A stretch of 9,896 nucleotides of DNA from JAEUKQ01 sp044227605 (GTDB lineage Bacteria > Pseudomonadota > Alphaproteobacteria > JAEUKQ01), in the NCBI GenBank assembly GCA_044227605.1, contig JBGAWJ010000058.1:1-9896 (forward strand), written 5' to 3'. Shown in pieces: positions 1-7,738 of the stretch; position 1 is the stretch's first letter, and each line of letters opens with the position of its first letter. A program made the translations under genes and the position numbers. Under the pieces are notes generated by a model. The model made no database searches and was not told where the DNA came from. It was given only the letters and a program-made list of their open reading frames with translations.

Positions 1-1
1 T

Positions 2-3000
2 TTGGTTGAAGAAGTAATACCGGCACAATTAGAAGTCAGCTTAGCTGCGGATTTTAAAGATATCATCGTTCAACCCAATAAAAATTACTCAGTGAGTTTA
101 AAAGCCGACTATTTATATGGTGCGCCAGCTGCTGATTTGGTTGCTAGAACACAAATTGTTTTCAAACAAAATTCTGATCCATACCCGGAATTTGTGGGCT
201 ATCAGTTTGGGTTGGTTGAAGAACCTTTTAAATCCGTTATCGTTCAAACGGAAGCCACCACTACAGAAAAAGATGGCACCGCCAATATTTCTTTACCTCC
301 CCAATTGCCAGATAGTCAACAACCGCTTCAGGCGCAATTAAGTGTATCGGTCATTGAACCCAGCGGTAGGCCTGTCATGCGCTCATTGACGTTCCCAGTT
401 AGGGGAATACATCCCTTGATTGGCATCAAATCAAATAAAGGGATAGATATCAGTGAAAATAGCGTGGCTGATTTCCAGGTTATTTTGATTGGTCAAAATG
501 GTAAACAGCAGAGTTTTGAGAATCTAGAATGGCGTTTGGTAAAAGAAAACTATCGGTATCAATGGTTTTATCACTCGGGATATTGGGATTATAAAGTCTC
601 CATCCAAGAAGAAGAGATAAATAGTGGGAAGTTGTCGGGTTCAGAAAATGCACCTGCTATTTTATCAACAAAATTTGGCTGGGGACGCTACCGCCTGGAA
701 GTTTTTAATCAAGAGGGTACATCCGCTTCCAGCATACGCTTATATGCGGGTTGGGGATGGGGTCTAGAAAGTGCGGATACCCCGGATAAATTAGAGATTG
801 CCGCGGATAAACCATCTTATCTACCCGGTGAAAAAGCGAGAATATCCATTCGCGCCCCATTTAAAGGCGAGCTTTTATTAAATGTGGCAACAGATAAAAT
901 CATTAGCAGCCAAAATGTTACTGTTTCTCCGGAAGGTATAGTGGTTGAGATCCCTGTTAGTAAAGATTGGGGTGCAGGAGCCTATATCCTGGCCACCGCA
1001 TTCCGTCCTGGCAGCACAGCTGATAAAGGCCCTGGTCGTGCAATTGGGGTTGCCTGGCTGGGATTAAATAAAGATATTTATAAAATTGGGGTTAACATCA
1101 GCGTTCCAGATAAGGTTAAACCTAATCAACAGATAACTATCCCTGTAAAAGTTTCCGGGCTTCAAAATGGCCAGTCCGCTTTTATAACGGTGGCCGCGGT
1201 CGATGAAGGGGTCTTAAGCCTAACGGATTTCGTAAGCCCCGATCCAATTCAGTATTTTTTTGGCCGACGGATGCTGGGTGTTGATCTGCGTGATTTATAC
1301 GGCCAATTGATTGATGGGAAATCTGGGCGTCGGGGGCAAATTCGTGAGGGTGGGGATGCGTCAGCTGAAAAAGGCGCGCCTTCCCTTATTAAACTGGTTG
1401 CTTTGTATTCAGGGATGATTCAGGTCGATGCCCAAGGGAATGCAGCTGTTAAATTTGATTTGCCAGATTATAATGGTAAACTCAGGATTATGGCGGTTGT
1501 GCATACCCAAGATAAAGTGGGCTCTGCCAGTGCTAACCTCATTGTGCGTTCGCCTTTGGTTACAACGATGAATATGCCAAGATTTTTGGCATTAGGGGAT
1601 AAAAGTCAATTTGTTCTATCCATCCAAAATATGGATGCCCTTCCCGGGTTATATAAAATATCACTAACAAGCCCCGGGAAAGAGATCCAATTGAGTGAAC
1701 AGCAAGCGGTTTTTCAAACCGAACTCAATCAATCCCAACAAATTAACCAAGTAATCACCGTCCAAGCTGATAAATTGGGTGTTGCTTCCATCAAATTAAA
1801 GGTTGAGGGGCCTAATGGGTTTATCTTGGAACGCCAATTTGCCATCCGTATTCGTTCTGCCCAAGCCGCACAAACGGAGCGGACGGTTCAATTGCTAAAT
1901 ACGGGTGAAAGTTTTAAATTGGAAGCCAGCTATTTTACAAGGTTTGTGCCTGAAACGGTTTCCTTTAAACCTTCGATCAGTAACAGGCCTAATTTTGATG
2001 TGGCGGGTTTATTAGATGAACTGGATCGTTATCCGTATGGTTGTTTAGAACAAATAACTAGCCGTGCCTTACCCTTGGTATATTTATTTGAACTTGCCCA
2101 GAAATGGGATGTGGGTATTACAGATAATCCCGAGGAAATTAAGGGTAAAATTGAACGGGCTTTACAATTATTAACAGAAAAGCAGCGTTTTGATGGTAGT
2201 TTTGGTTTATGGTCATCCGGCTCGAATCCTGAACCTTGGTTGTCGGCCTATGTCATCGAGTTTATGGCAAGGGCGAAAGCGAAAGGTTTTGCCGTTCCTG
2301 ATCTATCTTACCGCCAAGGTTTAGCATGGTTGGCAAAACATGCGGAAGATTACCAATTGACCAATTCTTCGGCCTTATCTTCCCGTGCTTATGCCTTGTA
2401 TGTTTTGGCTTATACGGGGGCTGGGGATATTTCGACAGCTAGGTATTTCTATGATACATATCTAAAGACTTTGCCAGATGCCTTATCTATCGCTCATGTT
2501 GCCGCTGCCTTATCGCTTTATGGCGATCAAGAACGGGCAACAGCCGGGTTTAAAATGGCATTGGCACGTTATGAAGGTAATCTTGCTTCTTGGGCTGATT
2601 ATGGCAGTTCTGTCCGTGATCTTGCCGCGATCATTTCTTTAACCAGCGAAAGCAAAGTACCAACCATTAACTATAGTACCGAATTAAACCGTTTGGTTGG
2701 GTTACTGCAAAAACGCCATTACCTAAGTACCCAGGAGCAGGTATGGTTAGTGATGGCAGCCCGTTCTTTGGCAGGAGAAAATGTGCCCTTAAATGTGGTT
2801 GTTAATCAATCGCAGAAGATTAGCGGGCTGAAGCCTAGCTTGCCTAACCAAAGTTTTGCGGATTTAAGCAAGCAAGGGTTCTCGGTAACGAATGCTGGCA
2901 GCCCAATGTGGGTGGCCGCTAGTGTTACCGGCGTGCCTGTTCAACCGCTGCCTGCCCTATCAAATGGGTTCGTCATCAGTAAAAGGTTTTATGATTTAGA

Positions 3001-3412
3001 TGGGAAAGAAATTGAGCTGTCTAATATGAAGCAAACCGATATCGTGGTAGTGGTTATCGAAGGGATGGCAATGCATAAATCTTGGAATCAAACCCTGATT
3101 GTTGATTTGTTGCCAGCTGGGCTGGAATTGGAAAATTCCCGTTTGGCAAACACCAATTCCTTAAAAGATATCGCATGGTTAAAGGACGATATCTCGGTGC
3201 TTGACCATGTGGAATATTTAGATGACCGATTTGTGGCGGCTTTAAGAACGCAAGAAAATCTGAAATTCAAAGTTGCCTATATGGCCCGTGTTATTACCCC
3301 TGGCACTTATATGCTGCCAGCGGTACAAATTGAAGCCATGTATCAACCTGAAATTCGGGCGCGTGGAGAAATTTCTACAATCACTATTAACCCTTTTAAA
3401 ACCGGAAAATAG
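2..3412 (+). CDS. yfhM: Thioester-containing bacterial alpha-2-macroglobulin, C-terminal part (5' end cut by window)
   Basis: Large secreted or periplasmic protease trap: cleavage of a bait segment triggers a conformational change, and the activated thioester binds the attacking protease. The frame is open from the first bases, so no start, signal peptide or lipobox is visible. 1136 codons are present, against roughly 1650 residues in E. coli YfhM. In window numbering: beta-sandwich MG-type segments up to about residue 255; a bait-region domain from about 262 ('DKPSYLPGEKARISIRAPF') to about 400; a flexible, basic, Gly-rich probable bait stretch at 421-461; an A2M domain around 465-520; and a helical thioester domain at about 655-950 carrying the intact 'YGCLEQ' motif (Cys681, Gln684; bases 2042-2053). 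A C-terminal MG10-like domain covers about 985-1130 ('DDRFVAAL', 'YQPEIRARG'). The CLEQ motif and the following pbpC place it in the YfhM class rather than the thioester-less YfaS class. The family call is very secure; the symbol is by class. Confidence 0.95.
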   Translation: MVEEVIPAQLEVSLAADFKDIIVQPNKNYSVSLKADYLYGAPAADLVARTQIVFKQNSDPYPEFVGYQFGLVEEPFKSVIVQTEATTTEKDGTANISLPPQLPDSQQPLQAQLSVSVIEPSGRPVMRSLTFPVRGIHPLIGIKSNKGIDISENSVADFQVILIGQNGKQQSFENLEWRLVKENYRYQWFYHSGYWDYKVSIQEEEINSGKLSGSENAPAILSTKFGWGRYRLEVFNQEGTSASSIRLYAGWGWGLESADTPDKLEIAADKPSYLPGEKARISIRAPFKGELLLNVATDKIISSQNVTVSPEGIVVEIPVSKDWGAGAYILATAFRPGSTADKGPGRAIGVAWLGLNKDIYKIGVNISVPDKVKPNQQITIPVKVSGLQNGQSAFITVAAVDEGVLSLTDFVSPDPIQYFFGRRMLGVDLRDLYGQLIDGKSGRRGQIREGGDASAEKGAPSLIKLVALYSGMIQVDAQGNAAVKFDLPDYNGKLRIMAVVHTQDKVGSASANLIVRSPLVTTMNMPRFLALGDKSQFVLSIQNMDALPGLYKISLTSPGKEIQLSEQQAVFQTELNQSQQINQVITVQADKLGVASIKLKVEGPNGFILERQFAIRIRSAQAAQTERTVQLLNTGESFKLEASYFTRFVPETVSFKPSISNRPNFDVAGLLDELDRYPYGCLEQITSRALPLVYLFELAQKWDVGITDNPEEIKGKIERALQLLTEKQRFDGSFGLWSSGSNPEPWLSAYVIEFMARAKAKGFAVPDLSYRQGLAWLAKHAEDYQLTNSSALSSRAYALYVLAYTGAGDISTARYFYDTYLKTLPDALSIAHVAAALSLYGDQERATAGFKMALARYEGNLASWADYGSSVRDLAAIISLTSESKVPTINYSTELNRLVGLLQKRHYLSTQEQVWLVMAARSLAGENVPLNVVVNQSQKISGLKPSLPNQSFADLSKQGFSVTNAGSPMWVAASVTGVPVQPLPALSNGFVISKRFYDLDGKEIELSNMKQTDIVVVVIEGMAMHKSWNQTLIVDLLPAGLELENSRLANTNSLKDIAWLKDDISVLDHVEYLDDRFVAALRTQENLKFKVAYMARVITPGTYMLPAVQIEAMYQPEIRARGEISTITINPFKTGK

Positions 3413-3435
3413 AGATCGCATATAAGTTATTCCAT

Positions 3436-5559
3436 ATGAGACGTTTTTTTACTTTAACTTTAAGGATATACACGAAAATCCTACAAGCCCTGTTTTTAAC
3501 AGGGCTTGTTTTCTTTGTTTTAAATTTTATATTCCCGCTTGATATGACGAAGCTGCAGGAATATTCCGTGATCGTAACGGACTATCAGGGCCAGCCAATT
3601 CATATTTACCAAACCAAGAACGGATATTGGCGACTGCCTGTTAAGGCAGATAAAATTGATCCTAAATTTGTTCGCTTCTTACAAGTGGTTGAGGACAAAA
3701 GGTTTTTTCAACATCCAGGGATTGACCCTTTTGCTCTTTTTCGGGCTAGTTGGCAATTAGTAACAAACGGCAGAATTGTTTCCGGGGCATCGACTATTAC
3801 CATGCAAACGGCTAGGTTGCTTGAACCTCGCCCTCGTAATTTTGCATCGAAAATCGTTGAAATGTTTCGGGCCGTGCAACTAGAATGGGGATATAGTAAG
3901 CAAGAAATTTTGGAAATGTACCTGAACTTAACCCCTTATGGAGGTAATATTCAGGGGCTTCGCGCGGCTTCTTTATTATATTTTGGTAAAGAACCCTTCG
4001 TGCTTAGTGATGCGGAAATTGCCTTACTGATAGGTTTGCCGCAATCACCCGAGTCAACACGTCCAGATCGTTTCCCAGAAAAGGCAAAACTTATTCGGGA
4101 TTTTGTTTTAAATAAATTGGAAACAGCAAAGGCCTTAACCAAAGATGAGGTAATCCAAGCGCAAGCGCAAATTGTGCCCCATCGCCGATTGAATGTACCG
4201 AGGTTAGCCCCCCATCTATCTTACCGATTATTTAGCTCAGCAGAAAAATCAGTGCCTGCCCAGATTATCCCTACATCTTTGGATGTTAATATTCAGACAA
4301 GTGTGGAGCAATTGGCACAAAATAAACAAATTTTTCTACAAAACGGGGCAACCTTAGCTATTTTGGTGGTGGAAAATAAAACAAGGTTGGTGCGGGCGTA
4401 TGTTGGCTCTGGGAATTTCTATGACCCAAAAATTCTTGGACAGAATGATATGGTTCGCGCCATTCGTTCCCCTGGTTCAACTTTAAAACCTTTAATTTAT
4501 GGGATTGCTTTCGATCAACTTTTTCTACATCCGGAAACATTGATTAATGATGCGCCTGTCCGTTTTGGAGATTATGCGCCGCAAAATTTCGATCGAAATT
4601 TTCATGGCAATGTCAATGCTAGAAAAGCGTTGCAATTATCTTTAAATATTCCTGCGGTATTAATACTTGACCGGATGGGGCCCGACCATTTTTTAGAAAT
4701 TCTTAAGAACTCTGGCATTATTTTTCATTTGCCACCCGGTATTCAGCGGGCGGGATTGCCCATTGCGTTGGGTGGAATTGGTATTAATTTGGAACAATTG
4801 GTAACCCTTTATACCGGTTTTGCTAATGATGGTTGGGTTAAGCCTTTAAATTATGCCCCTGTAACCCCCGCAACAGAAGGGATAAGGTTGATGGGCGACA
4901 TCGCGGCATGGCACATAAGACAAATTTTACAAGATAGCCCTTCGCCCCCCGGTATGATAGCGGCAAAATATTTAAAACAGGGGCGGGAGATGGCCTTTAA
5001 AACGGGGACTTCATACGGATTTAGAGATGCTTGGGCGATTGGATATGATCAGGATTATACGGTTGGGGTGTGGGTCGGAAGACCGGATGGATCTTTTTCC
5101 CCGTATCAAATTGGCCGGGAAGAAGCCGCACCAATTTTATTTGATGTCTTTAACCAACTTCCTGTTTTGTCCTCAAGCGCCCCTAAAAAGCCTGATAATT
5201 TTCAAGAAATAAAATGGGAAGCCCTACCCATAGCGTTAAAATTTTTTAATAACAAGAAAAACGTCGTATCTTTAAACAGTTTATATTATCAATCCAATCA
5301 AATAAAAATTGATTTTCCACTTGATAAGTCTGTTGTTGAAGTTAAGACGCAACCGGCAATCGAATCAATTATGTTGGAAATAAGTGGAGGAAACCCCCCT
5401 TTTTTATGGTTTGTTAATGGACAACAAATTGATTTTCCTAGGTATCGGCGTAAAATATCTTGGACTCCCTCAGAGGTTGGTTTTGCAAGAATTACAGTTA
5501 TGGACAGCGACAACCAATCTTACACAGTTGAGATATGGTTGAAGGAACATGCTTTATAA
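3436..5559 (+). CDS. pbpC: Penicillin-binding protein 1C, bifunctional glycosyltransferase/transpeptidase-like protein
   Basis: Class A PBP anchored in the inner membrane, acting on peptidoglycan in the periplasm. Residues 2-14 are basic and cytoplasmic, followed by one membrane helix at about 15-34. The GT51 glycosyltransferase domain (about 45-215) has the catalytic glutamate region 'VVEDKRFFQHPGIDP' (Glu86), 'GASTITMQTARLL' and 'EMYLNLTPYGG'. The penicillin-binding domain (about 275-570) has all three motifs: STLK (Ser348, Lys351), SLN (402-404) and KTGTS (522-526). A C-terminal beta-rich PBP1C domain (BiPBP_C type) covers about 620-702. At 707 residues it is somewhat shorter than E. coli PBP1C (about 770). 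ATG 3436 is chosen because later starts would lose the membrane anchor. No good Shine-Dalgarno precedes it, and it lies 23 bases after the macroglobulin stop, so translational coupling is plausible. This is the classic macroglobulin-pbpC pairing. A terminator-like hairpin lies within codons 16-25. Confidence 0.96.
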   Translation: MRRFFTLTLRIYTKILQALFLTGLVFFVLNFIFPLDMTKLQEYSVIVTDYQGQPIHIYQTKNGYWRLPVKADKIDPKFVRFLQVVEDKRFFQHPGIDPFALFRASWQLVTNGRIVSGASTITMQTARLLEPRPRNFASKIVEMFRAVQLEWGYSKQEILEMYLNLTPYGGNIQGLRAASLLYFGKEPFVLSDAEIALLIGLPQSPESTRPDRFPEKAKLIRDFVLNKLETAKALTKDEVIQAQAQIVPHRRLNVPRLAPHLSYRLFSSAEKSVPAQIIPTSLDVNIQTSVEQLAQNKQIFLQNGATLAILVVENKTRLVRAYVGSGNFYDPKILGQNDMVRAIRSPGSTLKPLIYGIAFDQLFLHPETLINDAPVRFGDYAPQNFDRNFHGNVNARKALQLSLNIPAVLILDRMGPDHFLEILKNSGIIFHLPPGIQRAGLPIALGGIGINLEQLVTLYTGFANDGWVKPLNYAPVTPATEGIRLMGDIAAWHIRQILQDSPSPPGMIAAKYLKQGREMAFKTGTSYGFRDAWAIGYDQDYTVGVWVGRPDGSFSPYQIGREEAAPILFDVFNQLPVLSSSAPKKPDNFQEIKWEALPIALKFFNNKKNVVSLNSLYYQSNQIKIDFPLDKSVVEVKTQPAIESIMLEISGGNPPFLWFVNGQQIDFPRYRRKISWTPSEVGFARITVMDSDNQSYTVEIWLKEHAL
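3483..3521 (+). terminator. Terminator-like hairpin inside the 5' coding region of pbpC
   Basis: ACAAGCCCTGTT (3483-3494) and AACAGGGCTTGT (3498-3509) form a perfect 12-bp inverted repeat around a TTT loop. On the + strand it is followed by a T-rich tract (3509-3521, interrupted by one C and one G). This is the shape of an intrinsic terminator. The T-tract is missing on the opposite strand, so the signal points along the macroglobulin-pbpC direction. It lies 47 bases inside pbpC, within the codons for the membrane helix. If active it would end much of the upstream transcript or attenuate pbpC, unless translating ribosomes keep the hairpin open. The structure is seen directly; termination activity is inferred. 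Confidence 0.5.
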
Positions 5560-5594
5560 TTGCCTTTACAGTCTAAAACCTTTTAAGGCAATTA
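5557..5594. terminator. Inverted repeat between convergent pbpC and hydroxybutyrate dehydrogenase genes
   Basis: TAATTGCCTT (5557-5566) and AAGGCAATTA (5585-5594) form a perfect 10-bp stem around an 18-base loop. The left arm begins with the pbpC TAA stop, and the right arm ends three bases before the stop of the opposing dehydrogenase gene. A hairpin squeezed between convergent stops suggests a bidirectional transcript end. Against this, neither side has a T-tract and the stem is AT-rich, so it is not a textbook Rho-independent terminator. It might instead protect 3' ends from exonucleases. Confidence 0.35.
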
Positions 5595-5597
5595 CAT

Positions 5598-6416
5598 CTA
5601 TCTTGCAGTCCACCCACCCTCAATAGGTAAGGCAATACCTGTAATGGAGCGGGCGGAAGAAAGGGATAAGAAAATGGCTGCTTCCGCAATGTCTTCCATT
5701 TCTACAAATTTCTTTATGGGTTGTGGGGCAAGGATAATGTCCTCGACCACTTTTTCGGTAGGAATATTATGTGCTTTTGCCTGATCTAAAATCTGTTTTT
5801 CAACCAAACTAGTCCGAACATAACCGGGACAAATTGCATTGCAGGTGATATTTTTTTGTGCCGTTTCTAAGGCAACCGTTTTGGTTAAACCTATCAGGCC
5901 ATGTTTGGCTGAAACATAGGCTGATTTAAAAGGGGAGGCAACTAAACCATGGGCAGAAACAATATTGATAATACGGCCCCAGCCATTTAATTTCATGAAT
6001 GGCAATGAAAATTTAATTATATGGAAACAGGCACTCAGGTTGATATCAATAATATCTTGCCACTTATCGGCTGGAAAATCCTCAATCGGGCTAACATGCT
6101 GGATACCAGCGTTATTAATTAAAATATCAATTTTACCAAAATTCTTAACGGCAAAATTTACTAAGTCTTCAATCTCATTGGCCTTTTTCATATTGGCAGG
6201 ATGGAATAAAACTTGTGGATGTAGAGAATTTTGATCTTTTCCTGTAGGAGCCACGTGATTTATCTCATCGATCACTTTTTGGACTATCTCAGGTTTTTCT
6301 AAGCCATTAAGGATAATTTTACATCCTTTTTTAGCAAAAGCTAAAGCAATCGCTTGACCTATTCCCGATGTTGATCCCGTAATAATGACTACTTTTCCAC
6401 GTAATTCTGAATACAT
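5598..6416 (-). CDS. bdhA: D-3-hydroxybutyrate dehydrogenase (short-chain dehydrogenase/reductase)
   Basis: NAD-dependent cytosolic enzyme interconverting (R)-3-hydroxybutyrate and acetoacetate, used in PHB or ketone-body breakdown. The 272-residue protein is a classical SDR: cofactor motif TGSTSGIG (13-20), NNAG (101-104), and catalytic tetrad Asn126, Ser154, Tyr167, Lys171, followed by 'CPGYV' and a C-terminal 'EGGWTAR'. The specific call rests on 'NNAGIQHVSPIEDFP' and 'SAHGLVASPFKSAYVSAKHG'. Gln106, His156, Lys164 and Gln208 align, from memory of the Pseudomonas fragi enzyme, with its substrate-binding Gln94, His144, Lys152 and Gln196, all at a constant offset of 12. The equivalent of Trp187 is Tyr199. 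About nine extra residues lie in the segment around 50-65 compared with the usual ~260-residue enzymes. The ATG is preceded by AGGG (complement of 6423-6426) with 6-base spacing. It starts 50 bases after rnd on the same strand and may be co-transcribed with it or have its own promoter in the AT-rich gap. Confidence 0.88.
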   Translation of the reverse strand: MYSELRGKVVIITGSTSGIGQAIALAFAKKGCKIILNGLEKPEIVQKVIDEINHVAPTGKDQNSLHPQVLFHPANMKKANEIEDLVNFAVKNFGKIDILINNAGIQHVSPIEDFPADKWQDIIDINLSACFHIIKFSLPFMKLNGWGRIINIVSAHGLVASPFKSAYVSAKHGLIGLTKTVALETAQKNITCNAICPGYVRTSLVEKQILDQAKAHNIPTEKVVEDIILAPQPIKKFVEMEDIAEAAIFLSLSSARSITGIALPIEGGWTAR

Positions 6417-6466
6417 GATTTACCCTATTTAAAATGACGATATTTTATATTTTTTGTTTATAGAAT

Positions 6467-7624
6467 TTAGTTTTTTTGTAAAGAAAAGGTCTCTATCATT
6501 CCTTTTTTAATTAACAGCCCGCTTTCCCCCAGTAATATTTTAAATGCGTCCGCCCCAAACATCTCATAACGCCACCCTTCTAACAAACGATTAGGGAGGG
6601 TGGGTTGAAAAACCATATTTTCAATATCCTGTTGCGTGCCAATAACCCGCATAGCAATTTTTAGATTTTCTGCCTTCATTTTCATGTAAATTTTGATTAA
6701 TTCGACCAGAAAAAGATATTCATTTTTACTGTTTTTGAATTCTATTGGCAGGTCTTCCAAAGGTTTTTTAGGCTTTTTGATTATCTCGCCAATTTCTGCA
6801 ATAAATTGATTTTTATAAGAGCTAGTCTTTTGAGGTAGTACGTAAAGCTCCATTTTCTTCATTTCTTGAGAAGGCCGCCCGCAAATCTTAATAATATTAT
6901 CATCGGTAATCATGTGTTGTCTCGGAACATCAATTGCTGCTGCTTTTTCCTCACGCCAGGCGCAAAGGTTTTTAAATAAAAAGAAATCTTTGCTTTTAAT
7001 ATAACGCAGACCGATTTTTTTCCAGGATTCTTGGGGTTTTATGATATATGTTTGCGGTTGTACCAATTCATCAATAAAATCTTTGATCCAATCAGCTCTT
7101 TGAAGTTGGGATAAAAGATTTTGTAAATGTTGATGAATAGGCAGCAGATATAAAACATCATTGCCTGCATACTCAATTTGCTCAGATGACAAGGGCCGTT
7201 TTAGCCAATTACTGATCCTGACAGATTTGTCTAAAGGAACACCAATAATTTTCTGTACCAAATTCTCGTAACTAATCGATTCCCCAAAACCGCAAGCCAT
7301 TGCTGTAATCTGTGTATCAGCAATTGGAGAGGGTATCCTTTTCCATAAATGCCAAAAAACTTCCAAATCTTGGCGTGCGGAATGAAACACTTTAATTTTA
7401 TTTTTATCAAATAATAGTTCAATTAAAGGATCCAAAACTAGTTCGGGTGATAAAATATCGATAACTCCCACTTCACGCTCTCCCGCCACTTGCATTAAAC
7501 AAGCTTGCGGCCAGAAAGTGTGTTGACGCACAAATTCTGTATCAACAGCAATCATTTGTTGGTTGGCAAATTGTTCGCAAAAGGCTATAAGCTGATCTGT
7601 TGTGGTAATAAAATGTTTTGTCAT
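6467..7624 (-). CDS. rnd: Ribonuclease D (3'-5' exoribonuclease)
   Basis: Cytoplasmic 3'-5' exoribonuclease of the DEDDy family that trims tRNA precursors and other small stable RNAs, using two metal ions. In the 385-residue protein the exonuclease domain (about 5-170) carries all the acidic ligands: Asp28 and Glu30 in 'VDTEFVRQ', Asp86 in 'HSARQDLEVF', and Asp156 with Tyr152 in 'EYAGNDVLYLLP'. The Y-x3-D spacing marks the DEDDy subgroup. An HRDC-like helical nucleic-acid-binding domain follows at about 205-285 ('LCAWREEKAAAIDVPRQHMI'). A second, weaker helical region ends the protein, consistent with the tandem HRDC layout of RNase D. Length matches the family (about 375-390). The ATG at 7624 is the natural start, but no strong Shine-Dalgarno is visible. 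It is divergent from aspS. A run of seven A sits at the last codons, too close to the stop for slippage to matter. Confidence 0.94.
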   Translation of the reverse strand: MTKHFITTTDQLIAFCEQFANQQMIAVDTEFVRQHTFWPQACLMQVAGEREVGVIDILSPELVLDPLIELLFDKNKIKVFHSARQDLEVFWHLWKRIPSPIADTQITAMACGFGESISYENLVQKIIGVPLDKSVRISNWLKRPLSSEQIEYAGNDVLYLLPIHQHLQNLLSQLQRADWIKDFIDELVQPQTYIIKPQESWKKIGLRYIKSKDFFLFKNLCAWREEKAAAIDVPRQHMITDDNIIKICGRPSQEMKKMELYVLPQKTSSYKNQFIAEIGEIIKKPKKPLEDLPIEFKNSKNEYLFLVELIKIYMKMKAENLKIAMRVIGTQQDIENMVFQPTLPNRLLEGWRYEMFGADAFKILLGESGLLIKKGMIETFSLQKN

Positions 7625-7738
7625 ACGATGGTAAAAAAGTTTCTTGCTAGGTCATAAGGAAATATCAATAATCACGAGATTATCTGGAAAGTTGATTTTA
7701 GCCAAAGATATTTTAATAAACAGAAGGATTTCAGTTTG
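7625..7738. promoter_or_regulatory. Shared divergent upstream region of rnd and aspS
   Basis: This 114-base non-coding interval separates the starts of two divergent genes, so it should hold promoters for both. Minus-strand candidate for rnd: TTTGGC and GATAAT with a 16-base spacer (about 7679-7706). Plus-strand candidate for aspS: TTGCTA (7644-7649) and AATAAT (7667-7672), 17 bases apart. Both are weak matches to a sigma-70 consensus in AT-rich DNA and are only suggestions. A small perfect dyad, ATAATC-ACGA-GATTAT, lies at 7668-7683 near the middle. No riboswitch, T-box or leader peptide was recognised upstream of aspS. Confidence 0.45.
7724..7728 (+). promoter_or_regulatory. Ribosome binding site deciding the aspS start
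   Basis: AAGGA lies 10 bases before ATG 7739 and 7 bases before an in-frame TTG at 7736. Spacing alone would allow either. ATG 7739 is preferred because it is the stronger initiator and gives the family-typical N-terminus 'MHEYRTHQCGALR'; the TTG would add only one residue. Confidence 0.6.

Noticed and set aside
117..341. Open frame of 74 codons on the plus strand inside the macroglobulin gene
   Set aside because: It is an out-of-frame shadow of a gene with clear domain support. No ribosome binding site or recognisable protein was seen.
5298..5513. Minus-strand frame of 71 codons opposite the pbpC C-terminus
   Set aside because: The + strand encodes a recognisable PBP1C C-terminal domain here. 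The antisense frame has no family signature.
6420..6480. Very AT-rich stretch with homopolymer runs between rnd and the dehydrogenase gene
   Set aside because: Considered as a terminator or promoter. No GC stem is present, and the best -35/-10 pair (TTTACA and TATAAA) has only a 14-base spacer, so neither call is supported.
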